Assembly (NCBI GenBank): GCA_947498935.1 | Contig: CANMMM010000014.1 | Location: 1 to 64,000, forward strand | DNA: 64,000 nucleotides | DNA from: an uncultured Aquimarina sp. | GTDB taxonomy: Bacteria > Bacteroidota > Bacteroidia > Flavobacteriales > Flavobacteriaceae | Direction of reading: 5' to 3' | Shown: positions 8,440-16,928 of the stretch, one piece after another | How the letters are laid out: every line of letters begins with the position of its first letter | Position numbering within the stretch: position 1 is the stretch's first letter | Notes under the pieces: generated by a model | What the model was told of the DNA's origin: nothing | Database searches by the model: none | Seen by the model: the letters and a program-made list of their open reading frames with translations, nothing else | Position numbers and translations under genes: made by a program

Positions 8440-9579
8440 CTGAAACTCTCTGTTATTATCCTCAATTATAATGTGCGCTATTTCTTAGAAGCTTGTATAC
8501 AAAGTGTACTACAGGCATTAGAAGGACTCGAAGCAGAGCTCATCGTAGTGGATAATAATTCGCCAGATGATAGCTGTGCCATGGTAAAACAGAAATTTCC
8601 AGAAGTTCAGTTAATAGAAAATACCGAAAATGTAGGATTTGCCAAAGCTAACAATCAAGGAGTCGCCGCTGCTAAAGCAAGTCATATCTGTATTCTGAAC
8701 CCCGATACCATTGTACCAGCAACAATTTTTACGTCTATGTTACAAGCCATAGATACCCTAGAGTATGTAGGTTTTATGGGGTGTAAATTGATAGACGGCA
8801 CGGGCGCTTTTTTACCAGAAAGTAAGCGAAACATACCTTCGCCATTGACTTCGCTAAGGCGTTTGTTTGGTATCAGGATAGGGAACGTACGCAGTTATTA
8901 CGCAGATCATATACCCCCTACAGCAGTTGGGCAAGTAGCAGTGCTAGTAGGCGCATTCATGTTTGGTAAAAAAGAAACCTATACCTGTGTAGGAGGGTTC
9001 GATGAGGATTATTTTATGTACGGCGAGGATATAGACCTGTCCTATAAAGTACGAAAAAGAGGATTCCTCAATTATTATATAGGTACTACAGCTGTATTGC
9101 ATTTTAAAGGCGAGAGTACAGACCGTAATGCAGTATATATTCAGCGTTTTTATGGAGCCATGCGATTGTTTTATCAAAAACACTTCCGAAGTAATTGGCT
9201 ATTAGATCGTATGGTCTCTACAGCAATTCATATGATCGCCTTTTCACAGCGGTGGAAAAAACCAACAACAGTAGTTCGCGAAATAGCACAGTATTATTTA
9301 GTATCAGATAACCCCTTATTACAAGCGCAATTGGCTAAAGTTTTACGAAAAAAAGTGCAGCTTATTTCTGTCGCTGCGATAGAAGATTTGGCATATACCA
9401 ATATCGAACTTATCTTTGACAACGAATACGTGTCTTATACACACATCATAGCATTGATGCAGCGCTATAAAGGTGATACAATTACCTATAGAATTAGACC
9501 TGCGGGATGTACCTATACCATCGGTAGCGACCGTAGTGACAGCAAGGGAGTCGTTACGCAATTTGGTGAAATAAAATAG
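8440..9579 (+). CDS. Family 2 glycosyltransferase (rhamnosyltransferase-like)
   Basis: Inverting GT-A glycosyltransferase, probably of cell-surface polysaccharide, at the inner face of the membrane. Motifs seen are NNSPDDS, the NPD metal/nucleotide site, and GGFDEDYFMYGEDIDLSYK, typical of WbbL-like rhamnosyltransferases. The usual start would be GTG at 8473, but that removes the first beta strand of the fold. Reading upstream in frame gives LKLSVIILNYN directly before it, the normal N-terminus of this family. The only plausible initiator there is CTG at 8440, with an in-frame stop at 8416, so I place the start at 8440. A C-terminal stretch of about 100 residues beyond the GT domain is unassigned. 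No other polysaccharide genes are adjacent. Confidence 0.85.
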   Translation: MKLSVIILNYNVRYFLEACIQSVLQALEGLEAELIVVDNNSPDDSCAMVKQKFPEVQLIENTENVGFAKANNQGVAAAKASHICILNPDTIVPATIFTSMLQAIDTLEYVGFMGCKLIDGTGAFLPESKRNIPSPLTSLRRLFGIRIGNVRSYYADHIPPTAVGQVAVLVGAFMFGKKETYTCVGGFDEDYFMYGEDIDLSYKVRKRGFLNYYIGTTAVLHFKGESTDRNAVYIQRFYGAMRLFYQKHFRSNWLLDRMVSTAIHMIAFSQRWKKPTTVVREIAQYYLVSDNPLLQAQLAKVLRKKVQLISVAAIEDLAYTNIELIFDNEYVSYTHIIALMQRYKGDTITYRIRPAGCTYTIGSDRSDSKGVVTQFGEIK

Positions 9580-9653
9580 AAATACAGGTTTTTGACGGGT
9601 ATTTTTATTAATTTCGTAATTTTAAACACTAGAAAACATCTTTTATTATTAAT

Positions 9654-10970
9654 ATGGCAAAATTTGAATTAAAACTTCCGAAAATGGGCGAGAGTGTTGC
9701 AGAAGCAACTGTGACTACGTGGTTAAAAGAAGTTGGAGATACCATCGAAATGGATGATGCAGTATTAGAGATCGCTACAGACAAAGTAGATAGCGAAGTG
9801 CCGAGTGAGGTAGAAGGTGTATTGGTAGAAAAACTATTTGCCGTAGATGATGTAGTAAAAGTTGGGCAAACCATTGCGATTATAGAAATAGAAGGCGCAG
9901 TAGCAGAAACGGCTACCGAGCCAGCAATTTCAGAGCCTGTAACTACTGTAGCAGCACCAGCAGCTGCAGCTGCAATTGAAGAAGAAATCAATGCCTCAGT
10001 AGAAACGATCGGTACCACAGCTTCATATACAGAGGGCACTAAGTTTTATTCGCCTTTAGTAAAGAATATTGCCGCAGCAGAAGGCATATCCCTAGCAGAT
10101 TTAGAAAGCATTGCAGGAACAGGAAAGGATGGGAGAGTAACTAAAAACGATATTTTAAACTATGTAGCAGATCGTAAAAATGGTACAGCCGCTCCAGTGA
10201 CACCAGTTACAGCGCCAGCGACCACTAAAGAACCAGCGAAGGTAGCTCCGATACCATCTGGCGAAGATGAAATCATAGAGATGAGCAGAATGGGTAAACT
10301 CGTCGCACATCATATGGTAGCATCCGTACAAACCTCTGCACATGTACAATCCTTTATAGAAGCAGATGTAACCAATATCTGGAATTGGCGCAAAAAGGTA
10401 AAAGCAGATTTTATGCAGCGAGAGGGCGAAAACCTAACCTTTACGCCTATTTTTATGGAAGCAGTAGCGCTAGCCATTAAAGATTTTCCGCTAATTAATA
10501 TCTCAGTAGCAGGAGATACGATAATAAAGAAAAAGAATATCAATTTAGGGATGGCAGCCGCCCTTCCAGATGGTAATCTAATAGTGCCAGTGATTAAAAA
10601 TGCAGATCAGCTCAATCTCGTAGGGATGACTAAGGCAGTAAATGATTTGGCACACCGCGCACGAACCAATGCCTTAAAACCAGATGATATACAAGATGGT
10701 ACTTACACCGTGACCAATGTAGGGACATTCGGTAGTATTATGGGAACACCGATTATCAATCAGCCACAAGTAGCGATTCTAGCCCTAGGCGCCATACGCA
10801 AGGTGCCAGCGGTTATAGAAACACCAGAAGGAGATTTTATCGGTATCCGTTATAAAATGTTCTTGTCGCATTCCTATGATCATAGAGTAGTTAATGGAGC
10901 ATTAGGCGGACAGTTTGTACAGCGAGTAAAACAGTACTTAGAATCCTTTGATCCCAATAGAGTGATCTAA
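9654..10970 (+). CDS. 2-oxoacid dehydrogenase complex E2 (dihydrolipoamide acyltransferase)
   Basis: Core acyltransferase of a 2-oxoacid dehydrogenase complex, moving the acyl group from lipoamide to CoA. A single lipoyl domain (1-77) has its lipoylation lysine at K44 in the TDKVDSE motif. An Ala/Thr/Pro linker, the E3-binding domain (about 135-172) and the catalytic domain (about 205-438) follow. The single lipoyl domain and sequence style fit the branched-chain type better than pyruvate E2. The active-site motif reads D409-H-R-V-V-N414-G, so the aspartate of the usual DHRxxDG is asparagine, while the catalytic histidine H410 is kept. No E1 or E3 gene is adjacent. A terminator follows. Confidence 0.92.
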   Translation: MAKFELKLPKMGESVAEATVTTWLKEVGDTIEMDDAVLEIATDKVDSEVPSEVEGVLVEKLFAVDDVVKVGQTIAIIEIEGAVAETATEPAISEPVTTVAAPAAAAAIEEEINASVETIGTTASYTEGTKFYSPLVKNIAAAEGISLADLESIAGTGKDGRVTKNDILNYVADRKNGTAAPVTPVTAPATTKEPAKVAPIPSGEDEIIEMSRMGKLVAHHMVASVQTSAHVQSFIEADVTNIWNWRKKVKADFMQREGENLTFTPIFMEAVALAIKDFPLINISVAGDTIIKKKNINLGMAAALPDGNLIVPVIKNADQLNLVGMTKAVNDLAHRARTNALKPDDIQDGTYTVTNVGTFGSIMGTPIINQPQVAILALGAIRKVPAVIETPEGDFIGIRYKMFLSHSYDHRVVNGALGGQFVQRVKQYLESFDPNRVI

Positions 10971-10993
10971 TTTTTCAAAAAATATACAATCTC

Positions 10994-11034
10994 ATCAGCC
11001 GTAGTCTTTATAGATTACGGCTGATTGTTTTTTT
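10994..11034 (+). terminator. Terminator of the E2 gene
   Basis: ATCAGCCGTA (10994-11003) pairs perfectly with TACGGCTGAT (11016-11025), followed by TGTTTTTTT. Confidence 0.9.
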
Positions 11035-11122
11035 GGGCGTTACCACAGGGGTCGGGCTATCCGCTATATCTTTTTTGGTTTTTCAGAAAACCAAAAAAGG
11101 ATGCCGCTGCTATCCCTAACGC
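11035..11122 (+). repeat. Family A repeat, copy 1 (+)
   Basis: Runs from GGGCGTTACC to CCCTAACGC. Outer arms GCGTT/AACGC are inverted, and the centre is a hairpin (TTTTTTGGTTTT against AAAACCAAAAAA). It lies directly after the E2 terminator. Visibly richer in G+C than its surroundings. Confidence 0.85.
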
Positions 11123-11126
11123 AATG

Positions 11127-11237
11127 AACTCATCTCGACTTTTTGTTTTTGACCGAAAATGAGAATAAATTAGACTGGATAAGGCACTTTTTTGAAATTC
11201 ATAGCAGTGCTACCGATAAAAAAGTCAAGATGGAGTT
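11127..11237. repeat. Family C element with 18-20 bp inverted ends
   Basis: The left end AACTCATCTCGACTTTTT is nearly the reverse complement of the right end AAAAAAGTCAAGATGGAGTT. The interior contains CATAGCAGTGCTACCG, close to the core of family B (CATAGCAGCGCTACGG). It starts four bases after a family A copy. A partial right end (AAAAAGACAAGATGG) recurs at about 20926-20940, also just after an A copy. Confidence 0.5.
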
Positions 11238-11280
11238 CAGGATTACAATCCAGCAGACAATAGAAATAGGTGCTATTTTT

Positions 11281-11511
11281 CTACAATGATCGCCATATCA
11301 AATCATAATGATATTTGTATTCGGGATGCGATAATAGCATTAATGGATTTTTAATTTCTATATTAAATTTTTTTACTTGTTCAAACCAGTTATCTACAGA
11401 GTCAATTTCGTGAAAAGTAATTGAATAAGGTCTATCTCCCATGCATTCAGAAATCCATTGTATATCACTGATCATAATTAGGAAATCATCGTAATATAAT
11501 AAATACATCAT
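11281..11511 (-). CDS. Hypothetical protein, probably the 3' half of a frameshifted gene
   Basis: 76 codons. Its first codons overlap the last 26 bases of the reading frame at 11486-11698 in a different frame. The sequence is polar and acidic with WFEQVKKF and LIWRSL; no family is recognised. The two pieces are the same strand, similar in style and each unusually short. A single base change in length near 11486-11511 would join them into one protein of about 135 residues, the same size as the neighbour at 11756. Alternatively they are two overlapping small genes. The pair sits in a small-gene island bracketed by inverted family A repeats. Confidence 0.4.
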   Translation of the reverse strand: MMYLLYYDDFLIMISDIQWISECMGDRPYSITFHEIDSVDNWFEQVKKFNIEIKNPLMLLSHPEYKYHYDLIWRSL

Positions 11512-11698
11512 ATTCGTTAAAATATTTAGTGGGATGCAAACACTCTTCTACTATTTCCTCGCCGAATAGTGTAACCCCCTTTTCATTTCTATAGCCAAAG
11601 TAATCTTCTTGCATTTCAGAGAAGAGAATAAATTTACTATCTTTTTTTAGGGGTTGATAGTTAATATTAAAGTCCTTTTTTAAATCCATGTTTAGCAA
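11486..11698 (-). CDS. Hypothetical protein, probably the 5' half of a frameshifted gene
   Basis: 70 codons, containing ILFSEMQEDYFGYRNEKG and LFGEEIVEECLHPTKY, then ending abruptly in FIILR. The hydrophilic, aromatic-rich style recalls immunity or SMI1/KNR4-like accessory proteins, but no signature is firm enough to name one. It ends inside the frame of the gene at 11281-11511, as expected from a frameshift. It is divergent from the gene at 11756, with only 57 bases between them. Confidence 0.4.
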   Translation of the reverse strand: MLNMDLKKDFNINYQPLKKDSKFILFSEMQEDYFGYRNEKGVTLFGEEIVEECLHPTKYFNEYDVFIILR

Positions 11699-11755
11699 GT
11701 TTGATTAATATTTTCAACATTTCTCTTTTACTAGATACTCTAGTTTCATGAAGAA

Positions 11756-12157
11756 ATGGTGTATGAAAATAGCTATGACCTAGATTGGTATGATATGGAT
11801 CGATTACAGATGCTTTCTTTTGTTTGTTCTAGGGAATCTGTAAATGAACTCTTGCAGGAGACCTTGGATGATTCTTTTGTGTATGATACGGATGGTAAAT
11901 TTGTAGGTATTAAGAGTGAAAAAGCAATTATGACATTGGCGCAGATGTGGAAAAATGACTCAATAGTTAATGAGATCAAAGGGTTGGTGGCTACAGCATA
12001 CAAAGAGGATTCTAATTTGTTTTTTTCTTCTTCTTTAGCGCATGTGTCTAAAATGCGCGATGTATTGATGAAGTACTATACTACATTTGATATGGATTCA
12101 ATTGATTGTTATGATGTTCTGCTTCCTATAGAGTTGGTAGAGCGGTATTGTGGGTAA
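11756..12157 (+). CDS. Hypothetical protein, 133 residues
   Basis: Not recognised. A soluble, acidic protein with no signal peptide or membrane helix and two cysteines. It has segments YDMDRLQMLSFVCSRESV and YYTTFDMDSIDCYDVLLP and is predicted mostly helical. An in-frame stop at 11741 fixes ATG 11756 as the first possible start. It sits with the frameshifted pair in an island of unassigned small genes between A repeats at 11035 and 12208. This setting suggests accessory DNA, possibly a remnant of an immunity or toxin locus, but that is only a guess. Confidence 0.5.
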   Translation: MVYENSYDLDWYDMDRLQMLSFVCSRESVNELLQETLDDSFVYDTDGKFVGIKSEKAIMTLAQMWKNDSIVNEIKGLVATAYKEDSNLFFSSSLAHVSKMRDVLMKYYTTFDMDSIDCYDVLLPIELVERYCG

Positions 12158-12207
12158 TTTATGTAGCCTATTTGATTATAAGGTAGCTTATTATTAGATC
12201 TTTTTTT

Positions 12208-12294
12208 GCGTTAGGGATTGCAGCGGCATCCTTTTTTGATTTTCTGACAAATCAAAAAAGATACAGCGGAAAGCCCGACCCTTGGGGAACGCCC
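12208..12294 (-). repeat. Family A repeat, copy 2 (-)
   Basis: Starts GCGTTAGGGATTGC and ends GGGGAACGCCC. The central hairpin TTTTTTGATTT/AAATCAAAAAA replaces the G-C pair of other copies by A-T while keeping pairing. It lies between convergent genes. Confidence 0.85.
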
Positions 12295-12300
12295 TTATGA

Positions 12301-12672
12301 TTACTGAGAGGCATGACTTCTGTTTACTTCTATAGGTTCAGTATTGTCGTTTACAATTAATTGATAGGTGTACGAAGAGGGTACGTCTGTAAGAGGAATA
12401 AGAATGCACATTTGTACTTTGGTATGGGCAGGAATGTTTTTTAGGATAGGTCTTTGGGCACGTCTGCGATAACCAATAGGGTCGATTTTTAGAAATACAC
12501 TTTTTTCACTATCCGTATCATTTTGTACATACAATAGGGTTCGCTTTTTTAGTTTTTCTTCGACAAGGTATACCTTTTTTTCTGTGGATTCTTGTGCTTG
12601 TAAAAACGTATAGCAAAAGAATAGGCAGCAATACATGAGGTTTTTAAAATTAAGTGAGGAGTGATGATGCAT
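12301..12672 (-). CDS. Secreted hypothetical protein, 123 residues
   Basis: Not assigned to a family. The N-terminus has a signal peptide, NLMYCCLFFCYTFLQAQ, with likely cleavage after AQA or AQ at about residue 26. The mature part of about 97 residues alternates hydrophobic and charged positions (TLLYVQNDTDSEKSVFLKID, then VQMCILIPL and YTYQLIVND), consistent with a small beta-sandwich. The likely location is the periplasm or outer membrane. It lies 49 bp downstream of the metal transporter operon on the same strand and could be its last gene, though a weak hairpin lies in the gap. Confidence 0.6.
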   Translation of the reverse strand: MHHHSSLNFKNLMYCCLFFCYTFLQAQESTEKKVYLVEEKLKKRTLLYVQNDTDSEKSVFLKIDPIGYRRRAQRPILKNIPAHTKVQMCILIPLTDVPSSYTYQLIVNDNTEPIEVNRSHASQ

Positions 12673-12721
12673 GTGCTTTTTATCTAAAGATAGCTAAAAA
12701 AAGGCAATTGTAAGTGGTATA

Positions 12722-13888
12722 TCATCCTCTGAATAAGAAAAAACGATCCTTCATGTTTTCGATTTCTGCGTTCTTATTCGTCACGATATAGTCGATGGCT
12801 TCTTTGGTAAAGGAATGGCCTTTTTCGGTAAGCGAAATAATATCTTGATCGATCTGTATCATATTGTTTTTTAGCGCAAGGTTGACTACAGATTTAGCGC
12901 GGACCTTCTGCCAATTGATATGTTCATAGAGGTGTTGTAGGTGTCGCTCAGAAGTATTGTCGGTATGATTGCCCAAGTGCAGTAAAAAGGTAAGCAAGGA
13001 GACTTCGATACGCTGCTGTCGCTGTCGGTAGCGTACAGAGAAATACCCTTTTTGAGGCGCAAATAGGTATACCGCTAGAAAGATAAGTCCTAATACTGTG
13101 GTAATGGCTCCTGCGATAGAGGCGTCTAATTCATGCGCTAGCCAATAGCCACTGATGGCTGCAATAACGCCTAGGATGGCTGCTAGGAATAGCATTTTTT
13201 TAAGATCGTTAGTGAGTAAATAGGCGGTGGCGGCTGGGGCGATCATAAAGGCGATCACTAGAATGGCTCCTACAGCGTCGAAGGCACCTACGGTAGTGAT
13301 AGAGGCTATCGTCATCAGTCCGTAATGCATCACTACAGGGGATAGGCCAAGTGCAGCGGCTAATCCAGCGTCAAAGGTGCTAATTTTTAGTTCTTTGAAG
13401 AAAGTGATGAGCAGCCCAAGCGTAATGAGTAGGATGCTACCAATGATCCATAGCGCTTTTGGTCCCATATCGGTCTGATAGAGTAGTAGTCTATCAAAAG
13501 GTGCAAAGGCGAGTTCGCCTACTAATACAGCGTCTACGTCTAGGTGTACATCATTGGCATGCTGTGCAATAAGAATAACGCCTATGCTAAAGAGTACAGG
13601 GAATACGAGTCCGATGGCGGTATCTTCTTTGACCAATTTGGTTTTTTGGATGAATTCTACCAGTATTACGGTGAGTACTCCACTAAGCGCAGCAAGTAGA
13701 ATGAGCAGGGGAGAGGACAGGTCTTCTGTGATAAAAAAACCAAGTACGATCCCTGGTAAGATGGCATGGCTAATGGCATCGGTGATCAACGCCATTTTGC
13801 GCAGTACGAGAAATGTGCCTGGAATGGCACAGGCGATTGCGACTAGGCTGGCGATCAGTTGTATTTCTAGCTGGGCACTACTCATCAT
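12722..13888 (-). CDS. Metal ABC transporter permease with C-terminal winged-helix-like tail (second permease)
   Basis: Inner-membrane permease of a Mn/Fe/Zn ABC importer (TroC/MntB/ZnuB family). Residues 1-275 hold the ABC-3 membrane domain with about eight helices and the GAFDAVGAILVIAFMIAPAA signature. Ordinary members stop near 280-290 residues; this one has about 110 more. The extra part looks like a DtxR-type winged helix: a helical stretch around LLTFLLHLGNHTD, LYEHINWQKVRAKSVVNLALKNNMI, then ISLTEKGHSFTKEAIDYIV. The start overlaps the end of the first permease gene by 11 bp. The extra domain is seen in other Bacteroidota permeases; whether it senses metal or binds DNA is unknown. Confidence 0.88.
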   Translation of the reverse strand: MMSSAQLEIQLIASLVAIACAIPGTFLVLRKMALITDAISHAILPGIVLGFFITEDLSSPLLILLAALSGVLTVILVEFIQKTKLVKEDTAIGLVFPVLFSIGVILIAQHANDVHLDVDAVLVGELAFAPFDRLLLYQTDMGPKALWIIGSILLITLGLLITFFKELKISTFDAGLAAALGLSPVVMHYGLMTIASITTVGAFDAVGAILVIAFMIAPAATAYLLTNDLKKMLFLAAILGVIAAISGYWLAHELDASIAGAITTVLGLIFLAVYLFAPQKGYFSVRYRQRQQRIEVSLLTFLLHLGNHTDNTSERHLQHLYEHINWQKVRAKSVVNLALKNNMIQIDQDIISLTEKGHSFTKEAIDYIVTNKNAEIENMKDRFFLFRG

Positions 13889-15008
13889 TTATATGGCTTA
13901 ATTGATTGTATAGATTGGCAGCTGTTTGATACCCTTCGGGAGTGAGTGACCACATGGTACCTTGGATAGAGACGTAGTTTTTGTCTTCTAATTTCTGTAG
14001 TGATCGTTTGGTAAATCCCTGAAAATTATTCAATATTTTGATAGCATGTGGGTGTGTAATATCTTCGTGATCTTTGGCGATGTTATACATAAACGAAAGG
14101 GTTTTGTGTAGCTGTAAATCGTTTCTGTTTTTGCGGAATCTGATTTCGCGAAATAACAATCCTCTACTAGGGGAAGCGATAAAAGAAATTCCAACAAATA
14201 CAGCGGCTATAAGTACAATGACGGGGCCTGTAGAAAGATGCTCGTGCGTAGCACTAATGGCAGTACCTACTACACCAGAGGTAGCTCCAAAAATGGCAGC
14301 AAGTGTAATCATAATTGCTAGGCTATTGGTCCATTGTCTAGCAGCAGCAGCAGGGGCTAACAGCATGGCGCTCATTAATACGACCCCAACGGTTTGCAGC
14401 CCTAGTACGATGGCGATAACGATAAATGCTGTAATGAGGATGTCTAAAAATTGGGTGTTAAATCCTAATGTTTTGGCATAATCTGCATCAAAAACAGAGA
14501 GTTTTAGTTCTTTCCAGAAGAGGAGGAGTACGCAGAAACAGATGCCTGTGATGATTGCCATCATCCACACATCACTGGCTAATAGGGTGGCTGCCTGCCC
14601 AAAAAGGTAATTCTCTAGGCCTGCTTGATTCGCATTGGGCATTTTTTGGATGTAGGTGAGTAATAACATACCGAAGCCAAAGAATAATGACAGGATAAGC
14701 CCTAGGGCGGTGTCGGATTTTAATTTGGTTTTGGTAATGATACCTCGTATCCAGAAACTGCCGATCAATCCACTGATTAATGCGCCGAGTAGAAAGGCAT
14801 TACTATTTTTAGTTTCGGTAATTAAGAAGGCAATGGCAATTCCGGGTAATGCTGCATGTGAGATGGCATCGCCTAATAAGCTTTGTTTTCTAAGGACAGC
14901 AAAACTGCCTAGCATCCCACAGATGGCGCCTAATACGGCAGTGCCGAGTGTAATGGTGCGTAAGGTATAATCGGTAAAAACGAGTTCTATGTATTCGTAT
15001 AACCTCAT
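13878..15008 (-). CDS. Metal ABC transporter permease with C-terminal winged-helix-like tail (first permease)
   Basis: Partner permease of the same importer, 376 residues. The ABC-3 domain (1-285) begins with [20 protein letters not shown] and contains [21 protein letters not shown]. The tail (about 305-376) reads as a winged helix: [19 protein letters not shown], a recognition-helix-like [16 protein letters not shown], then [18 protein letters not shown]. It overlaps the ATPase gene upstream by 4 bp. A heterodimeric permease carrying two different tails is implied. Metal ABC permease is certain; the tail assignment is by pattern only. Confidence 0.9.
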   Translation of the reverse strand: MRLYEYIELVFTDYTLRTITLGTAVLGAICGMLGSFAVLRKQSLLGDAISHAALPGIAIAFLITETKNSNAFLLGALISGLIGSFWIRGIITKTKLKSDTALGLILSLFFGFGMLLLTYIQKMPNANQAGLENYLFGQAATLLASDVWMMAIITGICFCVLLLFWKELKLSVFDADYAKTLGFNTQFLDILITAFIVIAIVLGLQTVGVVLMSAMLLAPAAAARQWTNSLAIMITLAAIFGATSGVVGTAISATHEHLSTGPVIVLIAAVFVGISFIASPSRGLLFREIRFRKNRNDLQLHKTLSFMYNIAKDHEDITHPHAIKILNNFQGFTKRSLQKLEDKNYVSIQGTMWSLTPEGYQTAANLYNQLSHINDE

Positions 15009-15754
15009 GGCGATGGGTGTTGGTTGAGGGCTACTTTATAGTTGATGCCATAGGTTTTGGTCAGGTTATCGTCATTAAAAATATCCTTTACAGGTCCTGT
15101 GGCGATCTTTTTTACATTTAGGAATGTCACCCAATCAAAGTATTCGGGTACAGTTTGTAGATCATGATGCACTACGATCACTGTTTTACCTGCTTTTCGG
15201 AGTGCTTTTAGGATATTGATAATGGCTTTTTCTGTAGTAGCATCTACGCCCTGAAAGGGTTCGTCCATAAAGTAGATCGCTGCATTTTGTACCAAGGCTC
15301 TGGCTAAAAAAACACGTTGTTGTTGTCCGCCAGATAATTGGCTGATTTGTCGGTTTCTAAAAGAGAGCATCCCTACTTTTTCTAAAGCTTCGAGTGCTGC
15401 TTTTTTTTCTTTTTGCCCAGGTCTTTTGATCCAGCCTAAGCTTCCGTACGTACCCATCATCACCACATCGAATGCGGTAGTCGGAAAATCCCAATCTACA
15501 CTTCCTTTTTGAGGTACATAAGCGACTAAGGCGCGTTGTTTTTTATAAGGTTTTCCATAAATTTTTACGCTACCTGCAATAGGTTTAATGATGTCTAGAA
15601 TGGATTTGATTAAGGTAGATTTTCCTGCGCCATTGGGGCCTACAATAGCCATTAATACTCCTTCGGGAATCGATAAATCAATATCCCATAATACAGGTTT
15701 GTAGTTATAGGCTACTGTGAGGTCATCTATTTGTACAGCTATTTTTCTAGACAT
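15005..15754 (-). CDS. Metal ABC transporter ATP-binding protein
   Basis: Cytoplasmic ATPase of the importer, 249 residues. Walker [10 protein letters not shown] lies at about 38-46, the ABC signature LSGGQQQR at about 140, Walker B AIYFMDEP at about 160, and the switch histidine in VIVVHHDL. It is closest in style to TroB/MntA/ZnuC ATPases. It starts one base into the stop of the substrate-binding gene and overlaps the first permease by 4 bp, so the four genes are translationally coupled in the order binding protein, ATPase, permease 1, permease 2. Confidence 0.95.
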   Translation of the reverse strand: MSRKIAVQIDDLTVAYNYKPVLWDIDLSIPEGVLMAIVGPNGAGKSTLIKSILDIIKPIAGSVKIYGKPYKKQRALVAYVPQKGSVDWDFPTTAFDVVMMGTYGSLGWIKRPGQKEKKAALEALEKVGMLSFRNRQISQLSGGQQQRVFLARALVQNAAIYFMDEPFQGVDATTEKAIINILKALRKAGKTVIVVHHDLQTVPEYFDWVTFLNVKKIATGPVKDIFNDDNLTKTYGINYKVALNQHPSP

Positions 15755-16668
15755 TATTTCAGGGCGTTAACAATCGTTGTTACATTGTGGGTAAACATAC
15801 CGATATAAGTACCTTCGGGAGTGTTGGGATTGCCTAATGCATCCGAATACAAAGCACCTCCTATGACTACTTGATGTTCTTTGGCTGCTACAGCGGCTTG
15901 TAGGGCCTCGATAGTACGCTGTGGTACAGAAGTTTCTACAAAGATGGCTTTTACTTGTTTTTCTATAATAAAATTAGCTAAGCGCTGTACATCTTGTACG
16001 CCTGCTTCTGTAGCAGTAGATAGCCCTTGTAGTCCGACTACTTGAAAATCATAGGCTTGTCCAAAATAACTAAAGGCATCATGCGCTGTGACTAGGATGC
16101 GTTTTTCTTTGGGTAATGTGCTGATGGTAGTAACCGTTTGTGTTTGGAGTTGCTGTAGGGCTTCCAAGTATTTTTTTCCATTAGCCTCAAACTCCTTGGC
16201 ATATTTAGGGGCTAATTCTTTTAGTTTTTTTATAGTATAAAGCGTTACTTTTTTCCAATGTTCGATACTAAACCAGATGTGTGGATCATAGTTAGAGGCA
16301 AAGTAATCAGAGCCAATAAGCGTGTTTGTATCCAGTGCTTCGCCAAGTGCAATTGCTTTGGTGCGTTGCGAGCCCATTTTTTCAAAAATTGCTACTAGTT
16401 TCCCTTCTAGATGCAATCCGTTATAGAAAATAGCATCTGCATTTACTAGTTTTTGTACATCACCTTCACTGGCTTTGTATAAATGTGGGTCGACTCCAGC
16501 TCCCATTAATCCTTGTACTGTAATATGTGTTCCACCAATAGTCTGCACTAAGTCAGTAATCATGGTAGTGGTGGTGACTACTTGTAATTGCGCATTTGCG
16601 TCTTTATTTGCGGGTTTGCAAGTGATCAGCATTATAGGTATAAGTAGATAAAAAAGTTTTTTTAGCAT
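15754..16668 (-). CDS. Metal-binding lipoprotein of ABC transporter (TroA/ZnuA family)
   Basis: Periplasmic solute-binding lipoprotein, 304 residues. The lipobox LITC puts the lipidated cysteine at C17. Metal ligands can be placed at H62 (DPHLY), H130 (DPHIW), H196 (TAHDAF) and D276 (LYSDALG). This His3-Asp set is that of TroA (Zn/Mn) rather than PsaA (His2-Glu-Asp). The histidine-rich loop of many zinc binders is absent. Together with the DtxR-type regulator facing it, this favours manganese or iron import, but zinc is not excluded. Confidence 0.9.
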   Translation of the reverse strand: MLKKLFYLLIPIMLITCKPANKDANAQLQVVTTTTMITDLVQTIGGTHITVQGLMGAGVDPHLYKASEGDVQKLVNADAIFYNGLHLEGKLVAIFEKMGSQRTKAIALGEALDTNTLIGSDYFASNYDPHIWFSIEHWKKVTLYTIKKLKELAPKYAKEFEANGKKYLEALQQLQTQTVTTISTLPKEKRILVTAHDAFSYFGQAYDFQVVGLQGLSTATEAGVQDVQRLANFIIEKQVKAIFVETSVPQRTIEALQAAVAAKEHQVVIGGALYSDALGNPNTPEGTYIGMFTHNVTTIVNALK

Positions 16669-16864
16669 TGTTTTACAATTTAGAGCCGTATGTAGTCTTC
16701 ATGTATTTCTTAACCATGGTTTCTCTAGCTCGAATTCTATTTTTTAGTAATACAGTAATGTACTTTTTTACAGAAATACTTCTACATCTACTACTTAGCA
16801 TTATTGTTTCTGTAGCGGCTGCCATACGAATGAGTCTCTCCAAAAAAAGAAGCGAGTATTACGT

Positions 16865-16894
16865 TTTGTAGTGTCGTTAGGTTTAGTATTTTTG
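16865..16894 (+). promoter_or_regulatory. Promoter of the DtxR-type regulator
   Basis: TTTG (16865-16868), an 18-base spacer and TATTTTTG (16887-16894) match the Bacteroidota promoter consensus fully. Transcription would start near 16901, 28 bases before the ATG. Just downstream, TTGTACAAAACTAAA (about 16903-16917) with TTTAGT at 16882-16887 forms a spaced dyad that could be the metal-repressor operator. The rest of 16669-16864 shows no convincing gene. Confidence 0.7.
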
Positions 16895-16928
16895 TTTTTA
16901 TAATTGTACAAAACTAAAAAAGTTAGCT

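Noticed and set aside
16668..16871. Open frame of 67 codons between the metal-binding lipoprotein and DtxR genes
   Set aside because: Its last codons overlap the -33 box of a consensus promoter, its start is exactly opposite the start of the lipoprotein gene, and its composition is that of A+T-rich non-coding DNA.
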